Source: Stutzerimonas stutzeri
Lineage (GTDB): Bacteria; Pseudomonadota; Gammaproteobacteria; Pseudomonadales; Pseudomonadaceae
Assembly: GCF_024448895.1 (NCBI RefSeq)
Contig: NZ_JAMOIC010000026.1
Coordinates: 1-54,711, forward strand
Length of the DNA: 54,711 nucleotides
Direction of reading: 5' to 3'
Shown: positions 25,721-34,077 of the stretch, piece after piece
Numbering within the stretch: the stretch's first letter is position 1
How the letters are laid out: each line of letters begins with the position of its first letter
Position numbers and translations under genes: made by a program
The notes under the pieces: generated by a model
Databases searched by the model: none
Told to the model about the DNA's origin: nothing
Seen by the model: the letters and a program-made list of their open reading frames with translations, nothing else

Positions 25721-27061
25721 ATGCTACGCACTCCCGTCTGGGCCACCGCCAGCCTCCTGGCTGTCGCCATTTCACTCGCTGGTTGCGGCGAAGACAAAGC
25801 ACCTGCCGAACAGGCTGCTGCCCCGCAAGCCACTACCCAGAGCGAACCCGCCGCGAGCGCACCTGCCACCGTAAACAGCGAAGCGGCCCAGGCTGTAGTC
25901 AAGCACTACGCCGACATGGCCCACGCAATTTTCAGTGACGCACACAGCACCGCGCTGAAGCTGCAGGAGGCGGTCGACGCTCTGCTCGCCAACCCGACCG
26001 ATGAAACCCTGCAGGCTGCCAAGGACGCCTGGCTCGCCGCACGCGTTCCCTACATGCAGTCAGAAGTGTTCCGTTTCGGTAACCCGGTCGTGGACGACTG
26101 GGAAGGCCAGCTCAACGCCTGGCCGCTGGACGAAGGCATGATTGATTACGTTGAAGGCGACTATCAGCACGCGCTGGGCAACCCAGGCGCTACCGCTAAC
26201 ATCATCGCCAACAAGGAACTGCAGATTGGCGAAGACAAGATCGATGTCAGCGAAATCACTGGCGAAAAACTGGCCAGCCTGAACGAACTGGCAGGCTCGG
26301 AAGCCAACGTCGCGACTGGCTACCACGCCATCGAGTTTCTTCTCTGGGGCCAGGACCTGAACGGCACCAACCCTGGCGCTGGTGAGCGCCCTGTGAGCGA
26401 CTTCATTGAAGGTGACGGCTGCACTGGCGGCAACTGCGATCGCCGCCGCACCTATCTGAAGGCTGCTACCGAACTGCTCGTCAGCGATCTCGAAGAAATG
26501 GTCGGCGAATGGAAGGCCGGTGGTTCCGACAACTATCGCGCCACGCTGGAAAGCGAATCGGCCGAAAATGGCCTGCGCAAAATGCTGTTCGGCATGGGCA
26601 GCCTCTCGCTGGGCGAACTGGCCGGTGAACGCATGAAGGTTGCGCTGGAAGCCAACTCGCCGGAAGACGAGCACGATTGCTTCAGCGACAACACTCATAA
26701 CTCCCATTTCTACAATGCCAAGGGCATCCGTAACGTCTACCTCGGCGAGTACGAGCGTACCGACGGCAGCAAGGTTACCGGGCCAAGCCTGGCGTCCCTG
26801 GTGGAAGGCGCAGACCCAGAGGTCAACAGTACGTTGAAGGCCGATCTGGAAACCACCGAAGCCAAGCTGCAGGTACTGGTTGAGAGCGCCGAGAATGGCG
26901 AAGCCTTTGATCAGCTGATTGGCCCGGATAACAGTGAAGGCCAGGAGAAAGTCCGTGCTGCGATTGCTGCACTGGTACAGCAAACCGGCTCGATCGAAAA
27001 GGCCGCTGCCGCGCTGAACATCACCGATCTGAATCCGGAAACCGCTGACCACGAGTTCTGA
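25721..27061 (+). CDS. icmP: Imelysin-family lipoprotein (IcmP-like)
   Basis: A 446-residue envelope protein. The lipobox LAGC gives a lipidated Cys at about residue 22, followed by an Ala/Pro-rich linker. The imelysin domain carries the diagnostic GxHxxE as GYHAIEFLLWGQD (His202, Glu205), and a repeat half has the mirror helices. P. aeruginosa IcmP (PA4370) is the named relative; insulin cleavage was reported for it, but M75/imelysin proteins are now mostly linked to iron uptake. A Fur box lies in its promoter. It heads a group of imelysin, di-heme protein, imelysin and DUF1513. Confidence 0.9.
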   Translation: MLRTPVWATASLLAVAISLAGCGEDKAPAEQAAAPQATTQSEPAASAPATVNSEAAQAVVKHYADMAHAIFSDAHSTALKLQEAVDALLANPTDETLQAAKDAWLAARVPYMQSEVFRFGNPVVDDWEGQLNAWPLDEGMIDYVEGDYQHALGNPGATANIIANKELQIGEDKIDVSEITGEKLASLNELAGSEANVATGYHAIEFLLWGQDLNGTNPGAGERPVSDFIEGDGCTGGNCDRRRTYLKAATELLVSDLEEMVGEWKAGGSDNYRATLESESAENGLRKMLFGMGSLSLGELAGERMKVALEANSPEDEHDCFSDNTHNSHFYNAKGIRNVYLGEYERTDGSKVTGPSLASLVEGADPEVNSTLKADLETTEAKLQVLVESAENGEAFDQLIGPDNSEGQEKVRAAIAALVQQTGSIEKAAAALNITDLNPETADHEF

Positions 27062-27162
27062 TTCAAGGCGCACCGGGGTGCGGCGCAATGCCGCCCCCTT
27101 CGCGCGCCACGCCTCTGGTGACCGCGTCCTGCGCTCGCTTGGCAAACCCCACCCGCACGCTA

Positions 27163-27181
27163 AATGCAAATTGCTATTATT
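27163..27181 (+). promoter_or_regulatory. Possible second, weaker Fur box
   Basis: AATGCAAATTGCTATTATT shares its whole left half with the stronger box at 25629, but the right half is poorly matched. It lies 55 bp before the di-heme protein gene. It may allow separate control of the downstream genes. Confidence 0.4.
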
Positions 27182-27235
27182 CAGGCCCTCGTAGACTGCT
27201 ACGATTGGCGCCCTGCTACAGGCCATGGACTACCG

Positions 27236-28651
27236 ATGCACCCGCTCTTGCGCCCCGTCACCGTCATCCTGGTGGCCCTCACTCTGATTTCATGCGACGA
27301 GAAACAACCGCGCTTCGAGCAAGCCGAGCCGGGAGAAGCACTGTCCGGGGGCGATGCCACCGTCATGAAGTTCGACCACAATGCCTTCTCGATGCCTGCA
27401 GCCAATCTGGCCCCGGTGCGGCGTCTGGATTTCAGTGTCGGCAACAGTTTTTTCCGCAACCCCTGGGTGATTGCACCGTCGTCCACGACGGCACGCGACG
27501 GCCTCGGCCCGCTGTTCAATACGAACGCCTGTCAGAGTTGCCACATCAAGGACGGTCGTGGCCGGCCGGCTGAAGCCGAGCGCGGCAATGCGGTCTCGAT
27601 GCTGGTACGCCTGTCGATCCCCGGAGGGGCCGAACACGCCGAGGTGCTGCACGAACGCGGCATCGCCCCGGAACCAACCTACGGCGGGCAGCTGCAGGAC
27701 ATGGCAGTACCCGGGGTCGCACCTGAGGGCAAGGTTCGCCTGACATACACCACCCACGTCGAGCGATTCACCGACGGTTATGAGGTCGAGCTGCGCTCGC
27801 CACAGCTGTCGATCACCAATCTAGGCTACGGCCCGATGCATCCCGATACGCAGTTTTCAGTACGCGTAGCTCCTCCGATGATCGGCCTCGGCCTGCTGGA
27901 GGCCATTCCGGAGTCGGCAATACTGGCCAACGCTGATCCGGATGACAGTAACGGTAATGGGATTTCCGGACGACCCAACCGGGTTTTCGATCAGGTAACT
28001 CGCGACACGTCACTTGGACGCTTCGGCTGGAAGGCCGGGCAACCGAACCTCAATCAGCAGAATGCCGATGCCTTCTTTAACGATATGGGGCTGAGTAGCA
28101 CTCTGTTCAGCGGCCGCAGTTGCACCGAAGCGCAGACCGACTGCCTGGCGATGCCTCACGGCGGGGAGCCGGAAGTTAGCGACCATATCCTCGCGCAGGT
28201 CCTTTTCTATTCACGGAATCTGGGCGTACCGGCCCGGCGCAAGGTAAACGACCCCCAGGTGCTGGCAGGCAAAACGCTGTTCCATCGAGCCGGTTGTCAG
28301 AGTTGCCATATGCCTAAATTCACCACCGGCGAGGCCGACGAACCGGAATTGGCCAATCAGGTAATACGACCCTATACCGACCTGCTGCTGCATGACATGG
28401 GTGAAGGGCTCGCCGACAACCGCTCCGAGTTCGAGGCGAATGGGCGTGAATGGCGCACCCCTCCGCTTTGGGGTATCGGCCTCACCCAGACGGTCAGCGG
28501 CCATTCCCAGTTTCTGCATGACGGGCGCGCTCGTAACCTGCTCGAAGCCGTGATCTGGCATGGCGGCGAAGCGGAGCCCGCCAAACAGGCCGTACTCAAA
28601 TTCGACAGCGCAGAGCGCAGCGCTCTGCTGGCCTTTCTTGAATCCCTCTAG
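27236..28651 (+). CDS. Di-heme DUF1111 (thiol oxidoreductase-like) lipoprotein
   Basis: A 471-residue envelope protein with a lipobox LISC (lipidated Cys about 20). Two c-type heme motifs are present: CQSCH at 99-103 and again at 354-358. The body matches the DUF1111 family, related to MauG/cytochrome c peroxidases (NPWVIAPSSTTARDGLGPLF; SGHSQFLHDGRARNLLEAV near the C-terminus). It lies between two imelysin genes. It may transfer electrons to or from the iron handled by the imelysins, by analogy with redox partners in EfeUOB-type systems; this is inference. The ATG at 27236 places the signal peptide at the N-terminus. Confidence 0.85.
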   Translation: MHPLLRPVTVILVALTLISCDEKQPRFEQAEPGEALSGGDATVMKFDHNAFSMPAANLAPVRRLDFSVGNSFFRNPWVIAPSSTTARDGLGPLFNTNACQSCHIKDGRGRPAEAERGNAVSMLVRLSIPGGAEHAEVLHERGIAPEPTYGGQLQDMAVPGVAPEGKVRLTYTTHVERFTDGYEVELRSPQLSITNLGYGPMHPDTQFSVRVAPPMIGLGLLEAIPESAILANADPDDSNGNGISGRPNRVFDQVTRDTSLGRFGWKAGQPNLNQQNADAFFNDMGLSSTLFSGRSCTEAQTDCLAMPHGGEPEVSDHILAQVLFYSRNLGVPARRKVNDPQVLAGKTLFHRAGCQSCHMPKFTTGEADEPELANQVIRPYTDLLLHDMGEGLADNRSEFEANGREWRTPPLWGIGLTQTVSGHSQFLHDGRARNLLEAVIWHGGEAEPAKQAVLKFDSAERSALLAFLESL

Positions 28652-28688
28652 TGCGTCTGCCGCACCCTTGCTTGCCCTGAGGAACACC

Positions 28689-29762
28689 ATGTACCCAAAT
28701 CGATTTCATCGTGCTGTGACCGTTACCGCGCTGGGCTTTCTCTTGGCGGCGTGCGCCCCTTCCGACCCCTACGCTGAAACCAGCGAAGCGCTGACCAACG
28801 ATGCCCTGCTCCCCGCCTATACCGGTTGGGCAGAGGCCAATCGGCGCATGGCAGCCAGCAGCATCGCCTATTGCGCGGACAATGAAGAGCTTGACGATGC
28901 ACGCCAGGCCTTTCTTCAAGCGCAGCTCGCCTGGGCCGGTTTGCAACCGCTGCTGGTCGGCCCGATGGGCGAAGGCAACCAGGCATGGCAAGTGCAGTTC
29001 TGGCCTGACAAGAAAAACCTCGTCGGTCGTCAGGTCACTGCACTGCTAAAGCGCAAACCCGATCTGACACAGGCGGATATCGAGAATGGCAGCGTTGTCC
29101 TGCAGGGACTTACCGCCTACGAATACGTGCTCTATGACAAAGCCGTCGACCTGACAGATAGCGACACCAAGGCGCGTTATTGCCCGTTGCTGGAAGCCAT
29201 TGGTGAACATCAACAAAAACTTTCCGCAGATATTCTGCTGGAGTGGCAAGCAGAGGACGGCATGGCGGAGCAGCTGACCGAGTTCCCCAACGAACGCTAT
29301 GCCGACTCTGAAGAAGCCATCGCCGATCTGCTTCGGGTGCAGGTCACCGCGCTGGACGGCCTGAAGAAGAAGCTGGGCGCACCATTGGGCAGGCAGAGCA
29401 AGGGCTTCCCGCAGCCATTCCAGGCTGAAGCCTGGCGCAGCGATGCGACGCTGGGGAGCATCGATGCAGCACTTGGAGGCGCTCAGCGCCTATGGCTGGG
29501 GCAGGACGATAATGGCCTGAAGAAGCTGGTCCCTGCTGATCAGGCGGATCTGATAAAGCGCATCGACGTAGCCTATGGAACAGCGCGCAAGCATCTGGAA
29601 GACATAATGCTTCCGTTCAGCGAGCTGATTGCCGATGAAGCCGGTCGGGCGCGCCTGGATGCTCTTTATAAGGACATCGATGCCTTGCATCGCCTGCATC
29701 AGAACGAGCTGTCCCGTGCGCTCGGTGTGCAAATCGGCTTTAACGCTCACGACGGGGATTGA
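28689..29762 (+). CDS. Second imelysin-family lipoprotein (divergent)
   Basis: A 357-residue envelope protein with lipobox LLAAC (Cys about 22). Its helices match the imelysin fold (GWAEANRRMAASS; QAQLAWAGLQPLLVGP; LGGAQRLWLGQD). At the position where the first imelysin has GxHxxE, this one reads QGLTAYEYVLYD, so the His is lost. The ATG at 28689 is preceded by GAGGAAC, 37 bp after the di-heme gene. It is probably a partner of the first imelysin with altered metal binding. Confidence 0.85.
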   Translation: MYPNRFHRAVTVTALGFLLAACAPSDPYAETSEALTNDALLPAYTGWAEANRRMAASSIAYCADNEELDDARQAFLQAQLAWAGLQPLLVGPMGEGNQAWQVQFWPDKKNLVGRQVTALLKRKPDLTQADIENGSVVLQGLTAYEYVLYDKAVDLTDSDTKARYCPLLEAIGEHQQKLSADILLEWQAEDGMAEQLTEFPNERYADSEEAIADLLRVQVTALDGLKKKLGAPLGRQSKGFPQPFQAEAWRSDATLGSIDAALGGAQRLWLGQDDNGLKKLVPADQADLIKRIDVAYGTARKHLEDIMLPFSELIADEAGRARLDALYKDIDALHRLHQNELSRALGVQIGFNAHDGD

Positions 29763-29764
29763 AT

Positions 29765-30859
29765 ATGAAACGCCGCGCTTTTCTGGGCTTGGGCGGGGCG
29801 CTGGTGGCCGCCTCGGCGGTCGGCGGCTGGACGCTCGCGCACCACACCGAGCAGCCACTGCTGCTTTCAGCGCGTAACGATGCCGACGGCAGGCACTATG
29901 CCGTCGGCTACCGGCTCGATGGAACGCAGGTGTTCGCAACGCCAGTAAGCGAACGCTGCCATGACGTCTATGCACACCCACACCTGCCATTGGCCGTGTT
30001 CGTCGGCCGTCGGCCCAGCCGCGAGAGCTACCTGATCGACAGCCGCGACGGCACGCTGTTGCAAATACTGGCGTCGCCCCCGGACCGTCACTTTTACGGA
30101 CATGGCATTTTTCATTCCAGTGGTGACCGGTTTTACACCACGGAAAACGACACGGCAGACGCAGGCCGCGGCGTGCTTGGCGTGTATCGCGTTGAAAAGC
30201 GGCGACTCGTGCGTACAGAGGAGCTTTCGACTCACGGCGTTGGGCCGCACCAATTACTGTGGATGCCGGATGGCGAAACCCTGGTGATTGCCAACGGCGG
30301 CATTCGCACCGAAGCCGACAGCCGGGACATGATGAACCTCGACGCCATGGAGCCGAGCCTGGTAATGGTGCGCCGCGACGGCACGTTACTCAGCAAGGAG
30401 CAGCTGCCCGAGCAGATGAACAGCGTCAGGCACCTGGCGGTCGCAGCCGACGGCACCGTGGTGTCAGGTCAACAGTACGAAGGCGACCCGATGGATCAGG
30501 CGCCACTACTGGCTATAAAACGCCCAGGAGCGGCCTTTCAGGCTTTCCCGTTGGGCGAGCCCCAGCGCCAGACCATGAACCAGTACACCGCGAGCCTGGC
30601 TATCAATGATGCGTTGCGCCTGTTGGCGGTAACGGCGCCACGCGGCAACAAGGTATTCATCTGGGACCTGGACAGCGCGGCACTGCGCGAGGAAATCCAT
30701 CTGCCCGACTGCGCCGGCGTAGCGGCCCTCGAGCGGGGATTCGTCGTCAGTTCCGGACAGGGGCGTTGCAGGTTGATCGACTGCACGGCGAAGCGCTTCG
30801 TCAGTACCGCACTGGATTTACCGGCTGGCCTCTGGGACAACCACCTGCGACTCGTCTGA
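29765..30859 (+). CDS. DUF1513 Tat-exported beta-propeller-like protein
   Basis: A 364-residue protein starting MKRRAFLGLGGALVAASAV, a twin-arginine type signal. The rest has repeated beta-strand blades with motifs such as HGIFHSSGDRFYTTEND (~114-130), STHGVGPHQLLWMPDGETL (~158-176) and RHLAVAADG, typical of DUF1513. Tat export suggests folding or cofactor loading before secretion. It begins 2 bp after the second imelysin stop, so it is the last gene of the iron operon. The molecular role of DUF1513 is not known. Confidence 0.88.
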   Translation: MKRRAFLGLGGALVAASAVGGWTLAHHTEQPLLLSARNDADGRHYAVGYRLDGTQVFATPVSERCHDVYAHPHLPLAVFVGRRPSRESYLIDSRDGTLLQILASPPDRHFYGHGIFHSSGDRFYTTENDTADAGRGVLGVYRVEKRRLVRTEELSTHGVGPHQLLWMPDGETLVIANGGIRTEADSRDMMNLDAMEPSLVMVRRDGTLLSKEQLPEQMNSVRHLAVAADGTVVSGQQYEGDPMDQAPLLAIKRPGAAFQAFPLGEPQRQTMNQYTASLAINDALRLLAVTAPRGNKVFIWDLDSAALREEIHLPDCAGVAALERGFVVSSGQGRCRLIDCTAKRFVSTALDLPAGLWDNHLRLV

Positions 30860-30979
30860 ACGACCTCAAGTATCGAAACGGCAGGCCGAAAACGGGATGT
30901 ACTGAGCGGTCATGGACCAGATCGCTCCACTCGATTTGCGGCTCCCGCAAGCGCATCCTTTCGATACGAGACCGCCCTG

Positions 30980-32605
30980 ATGTTCCTGAACAAATCTCTG
31001 CGTGCGCAGTTGTTGTCCCTGATAGGTGGCAGCTTGCTGCTGGTGATGGTCATCGCGCTGGCCAGCTTTTCATTTCTTTCCGACGGCATCTCTGCCTATC
31101 AGCAGCTGCTGAAAGGGCCGATCGAATCCTCACGCTTGATAAACGAGGCCAACCTGGAGTTCAAGGTTCAGGTCCAGGAATGGAAGAACGTGCTCTTGCG
31201 TGGCAAGTCTGCTGAAAACCTGAGCAAATTCTGGCAGAGCTTCGAAAACCAGGAGCGCAAGGTGCAGACGCTGCTCGGCACGCTCGTTCAGGCTAACCAG
31301 CACGACTCAGCACTGGCGAGCCAGATCCAGAAATTGAAGGACGAACACCAGGCGCTAGGCGTCGCCTATCGACGAGGCCGAGACGCCTTCGTCAGCGCCA
31401 GTGGCGACCCCTATGCAGGCGATGCCGCGGTGAAAGGTATTGACCGCGCCACTAGCGAGCAGCTCAGCACGCTGGTCAACCAGTTGCGTGATTCCGCTCA
31501 GGTCAGCTCCGGGAGCATCAGCCATGCGGCTGACCAGGCCATCATCGCCGGCACGCTGGTGATGATCGCAGCCGGTGTTCTGATCGGGCTGCTCAGCCTC
31601 TGGCTGGTCAATCGCAATCTGATCAATCCGATACGGCACCTGATCGATCACATCGCCAACCTCAGCCAGGGCAATTTCAAGGAGCGGGTGGATACCGGCC
31701 GCGCCGATGAACTGGGCCGCCTGGCCGTAGCCGCCAACGTATTGCGCGACTTCCTGGCCGACACCTTTACCCGACTGCAACGCAGCACCTCGGACCTCGA
31801 CAGTGCCAGTGGCGAGCTCAACGCCATCGCCACCCTTATGGGTCAAGGCACTCGGGAACAGTTTTCGCGCACGGATCAGGTGGCAACCGCCATGCATGAG
31901 ATGTCCGCAACCGCACAGGAGGTTGCCCGCCATGCTGCCGAAGCCGCGCGCGCCGCTGACGCAGCGGATCATTCGGCGCAGCAGGGCGAGACCATGATGC
32001 GCTCGACTATCCAGACGATCACTCACATGCGCGGCGAGATCAGTAACACTGCCGACGTCATCCGCCGTCTGGAAGCTGACAGTGGCCGCATCGGCAAAGT
32101 GCTGGAGGTCATCAGAGGCATCTCCGACCAGACCAACCTGCTCGCGCTCAACGCCGCCATCGAAGCCGCTCGCGCCGGCGAGGCGGGACGCGGTTTTGCG
32201 GTTGTGGCCGATGAGGTCCGTACGCTGGCCAAACGCACCGCTGACTCAACCTCCGAGATCCATCAGATCATCGACAGTGTGCAGACTGGCGCGGTGGACG
32301 CGGTGCGCGCGATCGAAGGCGGCCAGGCGCGCAGCGCCGAAGGCGTGGAGCAGGTCACCGAAGCAGGCAGCATGCTGCAACGCATCACCCAGGAGGTCGA
32401 GGCGATCCGCGACATGAACCGCCAGATCGCTACCGCGGCCGAGGAGCAGACGTCGGTTGCCGAAGATATTTCGCGCAACCTGACCGAGATCACCGCCATC
32501 GCCACGACCAATCAGGACAACGTCGAACGCACTGAAAAGGCCAGCCAGAACCTGCATGGTCTGTCGGCGCAACTCACTGAAGTGACCCACCGCCTGGCCG
32601 GTTGA
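30980..32605 (+). CDS. Methyl-accepting chemotaxis protein with helical sensor domain
   Basis: A 541-residue chemoreceptor. Membrane segments are ~10-32 and ~189-211. The periplasmic sensor between them (~155 residues) is predicted all-helical, of four-helix-bundle size rather than Cache. HAMP and the signalling domain follow, with the tip [20 protein letters not shown]. The linker after HAMP is normal. It begins 120 bp after the iron operon. No operator of the purine type lies upstream. The ligand is unknown. Confidence 0.92.
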   Translation: MFLNKSLRAQLLSLIGGSLLLVMVIALASFSFLSDGISAYQQLLKGPIESSRLINEANLEFKVQVQEWKNVLLRGKSAENLSKFWQSFENQERKVQTLLGTLVQANQHDSALASQIQKLKDEHQALGVAYRRGRDAFVSASGDPYAGDAAVKGIDRATSEQLSTLVNQLRDSAQVSSGSISHAADQAIIAGTLVMIAAGVLIGLLSLWLVNRNLINPIRHLIDHIANLSQGNFKERVDTGRADELGRLAVAANVLRDFLADTFTRLQRSTSDLDSASGELNAIATLMGQGTREQFSRTDQVATAMHEMSATAQEVARHAAEAARAADAADHSAQQGETMMRSTIQTITHMRGEISNTADVIRRLEADSGRIGKVLEVIRGISDQTNLLALNAAIEAARAGEAGRGFAVVADEVRTLAKRTADSTSEIHQIIDSVQTGAVDAVRAIEGGQARSAEGVEQVTEAGSMLQRITQEVEAIRDMNRQIATAAEEQTSVAEDISRNLTEITAIATTNQDNVERTEKASQNLHGLSAQLTEVTHRLAG

Positions 32606-32622
32606 CCTCATCCACCCAGCAC

Positions 32623-32640
32623 GCCCCGTCTCGGCGGGGC
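32623..32640 (+). terminator. Possible terminator hairpin after the second chemoreceptor
   Basis: The stem GCCCCG / CGGGGC lies 18 bp after the stop, but no T-tract follows. The remaining gap to 32894 shows no gene and no clear promoter. Confidence 0.4.
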
Positions 32641-32894
32641 CTCGCTATCGCCATAGGCTGGTGGCGAAAGTTAGCCCTCGATGCACGCCCCTTGTCAGCA
32701 CCAATAGCCGAAGACTGACTTCTCGCTTTACTTGCGCACGGTTCGCGACTAATTTCCTTGTCTTCCTGTCCCCGGGACAACAACCAAAGCCATGACCGGC
32801 GCATGTCTGTGCCAGTCACAGCTCGTGCATCCTGAACGGCTGCCTCGTTACTCGGCAGTGGCTAGCCGGCTCATCTCTCCAAGGAATACGGAAA

Positions 32895-34049
32895 ATGTTG
32901 CGCCGCATGCTCATCATGCTCGGCGCGGTGATCGTCGTAGTACTGATCCTCGCCGCCATCAAGTTCAACTCCATTTACACACAGATCCAGCAATTCAAGG
33001 CACCGAAGCCGCCGATCAATGTCGAGGTAGTCGAAGCCAGCAGAGCCCCTTGGCAAAGTCGGCTTCCGGCCATAGGCACCCTCACTGCCTCGCAAGGCAT
33101 CGATCTTTCGGTGGAGATCGCCGGCACCATCAGCGACGTCCAATTCACCTCGGGTGAAAAGGTGCGCAAGGGCCAGCCGATCGTGCTGCTCGACAGCGAA
33201 ATCGAGCAAGCCACTCTGGCCGCTGCGGAGGCCGATCTTCACCTGGCCAAGGTCGAGTTCGAGCGCGCCCGGAGCCTGGTCGATCGCCAGGCCATCTCTC
33301 GTAGCGAGTTCGACCGGCTCAACGCCGAGTCGCAGAAAGCGAAGGCCAGCGTGGCTCAGCTGAAGGCCAGCCTGGCGAAGAAACGCATCCTGGCGCCCTT
33401 CTCCGGCACCATCGGCATCCGACAGGTCGATGTTGGTAACTTCGTCGCGGCAGGCACGCCCATTGCGACTCTGCAGGACTTGTCGACCCTCTTCGTCGAT
33501 TTCTATCTGGCCGAGCAACAGGTGCCATTGCTGGCCATCGGTCAGCCCGTGCGAGTCCGTGTCGCGGCTTTCCCTGGTGAAGCGTTCGAGGGCAGGATCG
33601 TTGCGCTGAACCCGAAGGTGGAGATCACCACACGCAACGTGCAGATTCGTGCCGAGTTGGCCAACCCGGGCGAGCGCCTGTTGCCAGGCATGTTTGCCGA
33701 CCTCCAGGTGCTGCTGCCAGGCGAGAAGCAGGAGGTCATCGTCCCGGAAACCGCGATCACCTATACCCTCTACGGCAACTCGGTTCTGGCGGTGAAGGAA
33801 GGTCAACCACCCGAGCCTGAAGACGGCGCTGAAGCGCCCCCACGCAGCGAACCCTATCTCGTGGTCGAACGGCGCTTCGTCAAAACCGGCGAGCGCCGCG
33901 AAGGGCAAGTGGTGATTCTGGAGGGGCTCGAGGCTGGCGAACAGGTCGTCATAGCCGGACAGCTCAAGCTGGACAGCGGCGCACACGTGGCGATCGCCGA
34001 GAAACGCACACTCGAACTCGAGCAAAACAGCCGGTCCGACGCACGCTGA
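32895..34049 (+). CDS. mexV: RND efflux periplasmic adaptor (MexV-like)
   Basis: A 384-residue membrane-fusion protein that would link the RND pump to an outer-membrane channel. It has an N-terminal membrane anchor (~1-24) without a lipobox. The lipoyl half-motifs flank a helical hairpin (~95-170), followed by beta-barrel and membrane-proximal domains (RVAAFPGEAFEGRIVALNPK; PGMFADLQVLLPGE). Gene order next to the imelysin cluster matches P. aeruginosa mexVW. It is followed 28 bp later by the pump gene. Confidence 0.85.
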   Translation: MLRRMLIMLGAVIVVVLILAAIKFNSIYTQIQQFKAPKPPINVEVVEASRAPWQSRLPAIGTLTASQGIDLSVEIAGTISDVQFTSGEKVRKGQPIVLLDSEIEQATLAAAEADLHLAKVEFERARSLVDRQAISRSEFDRLNAESQKAKASVAQLKASLAKKRILAPFSGTIGIRQVDVGNFVAAGTPIATLQDLSTLFVDFYLAEQQVPLLAIGQPVRVRVAAFPGEAFEGRIVALNPKVEITTRNVQIRAELANPGERLLPGMFADLQVLLPGEKQEVIVPETAITYTLYGNSVLAVKEGQPPEPEDGAEAPPRSEPYLVVERRFVKTGERREGQVVILEGLEAGEQVVIAGQLKLDSGAHVAIAEKRTLELEQNSRSDAR

Positions 34050-34077
34050 AGCGTCGGCTATAGGGACATCGATCGTC

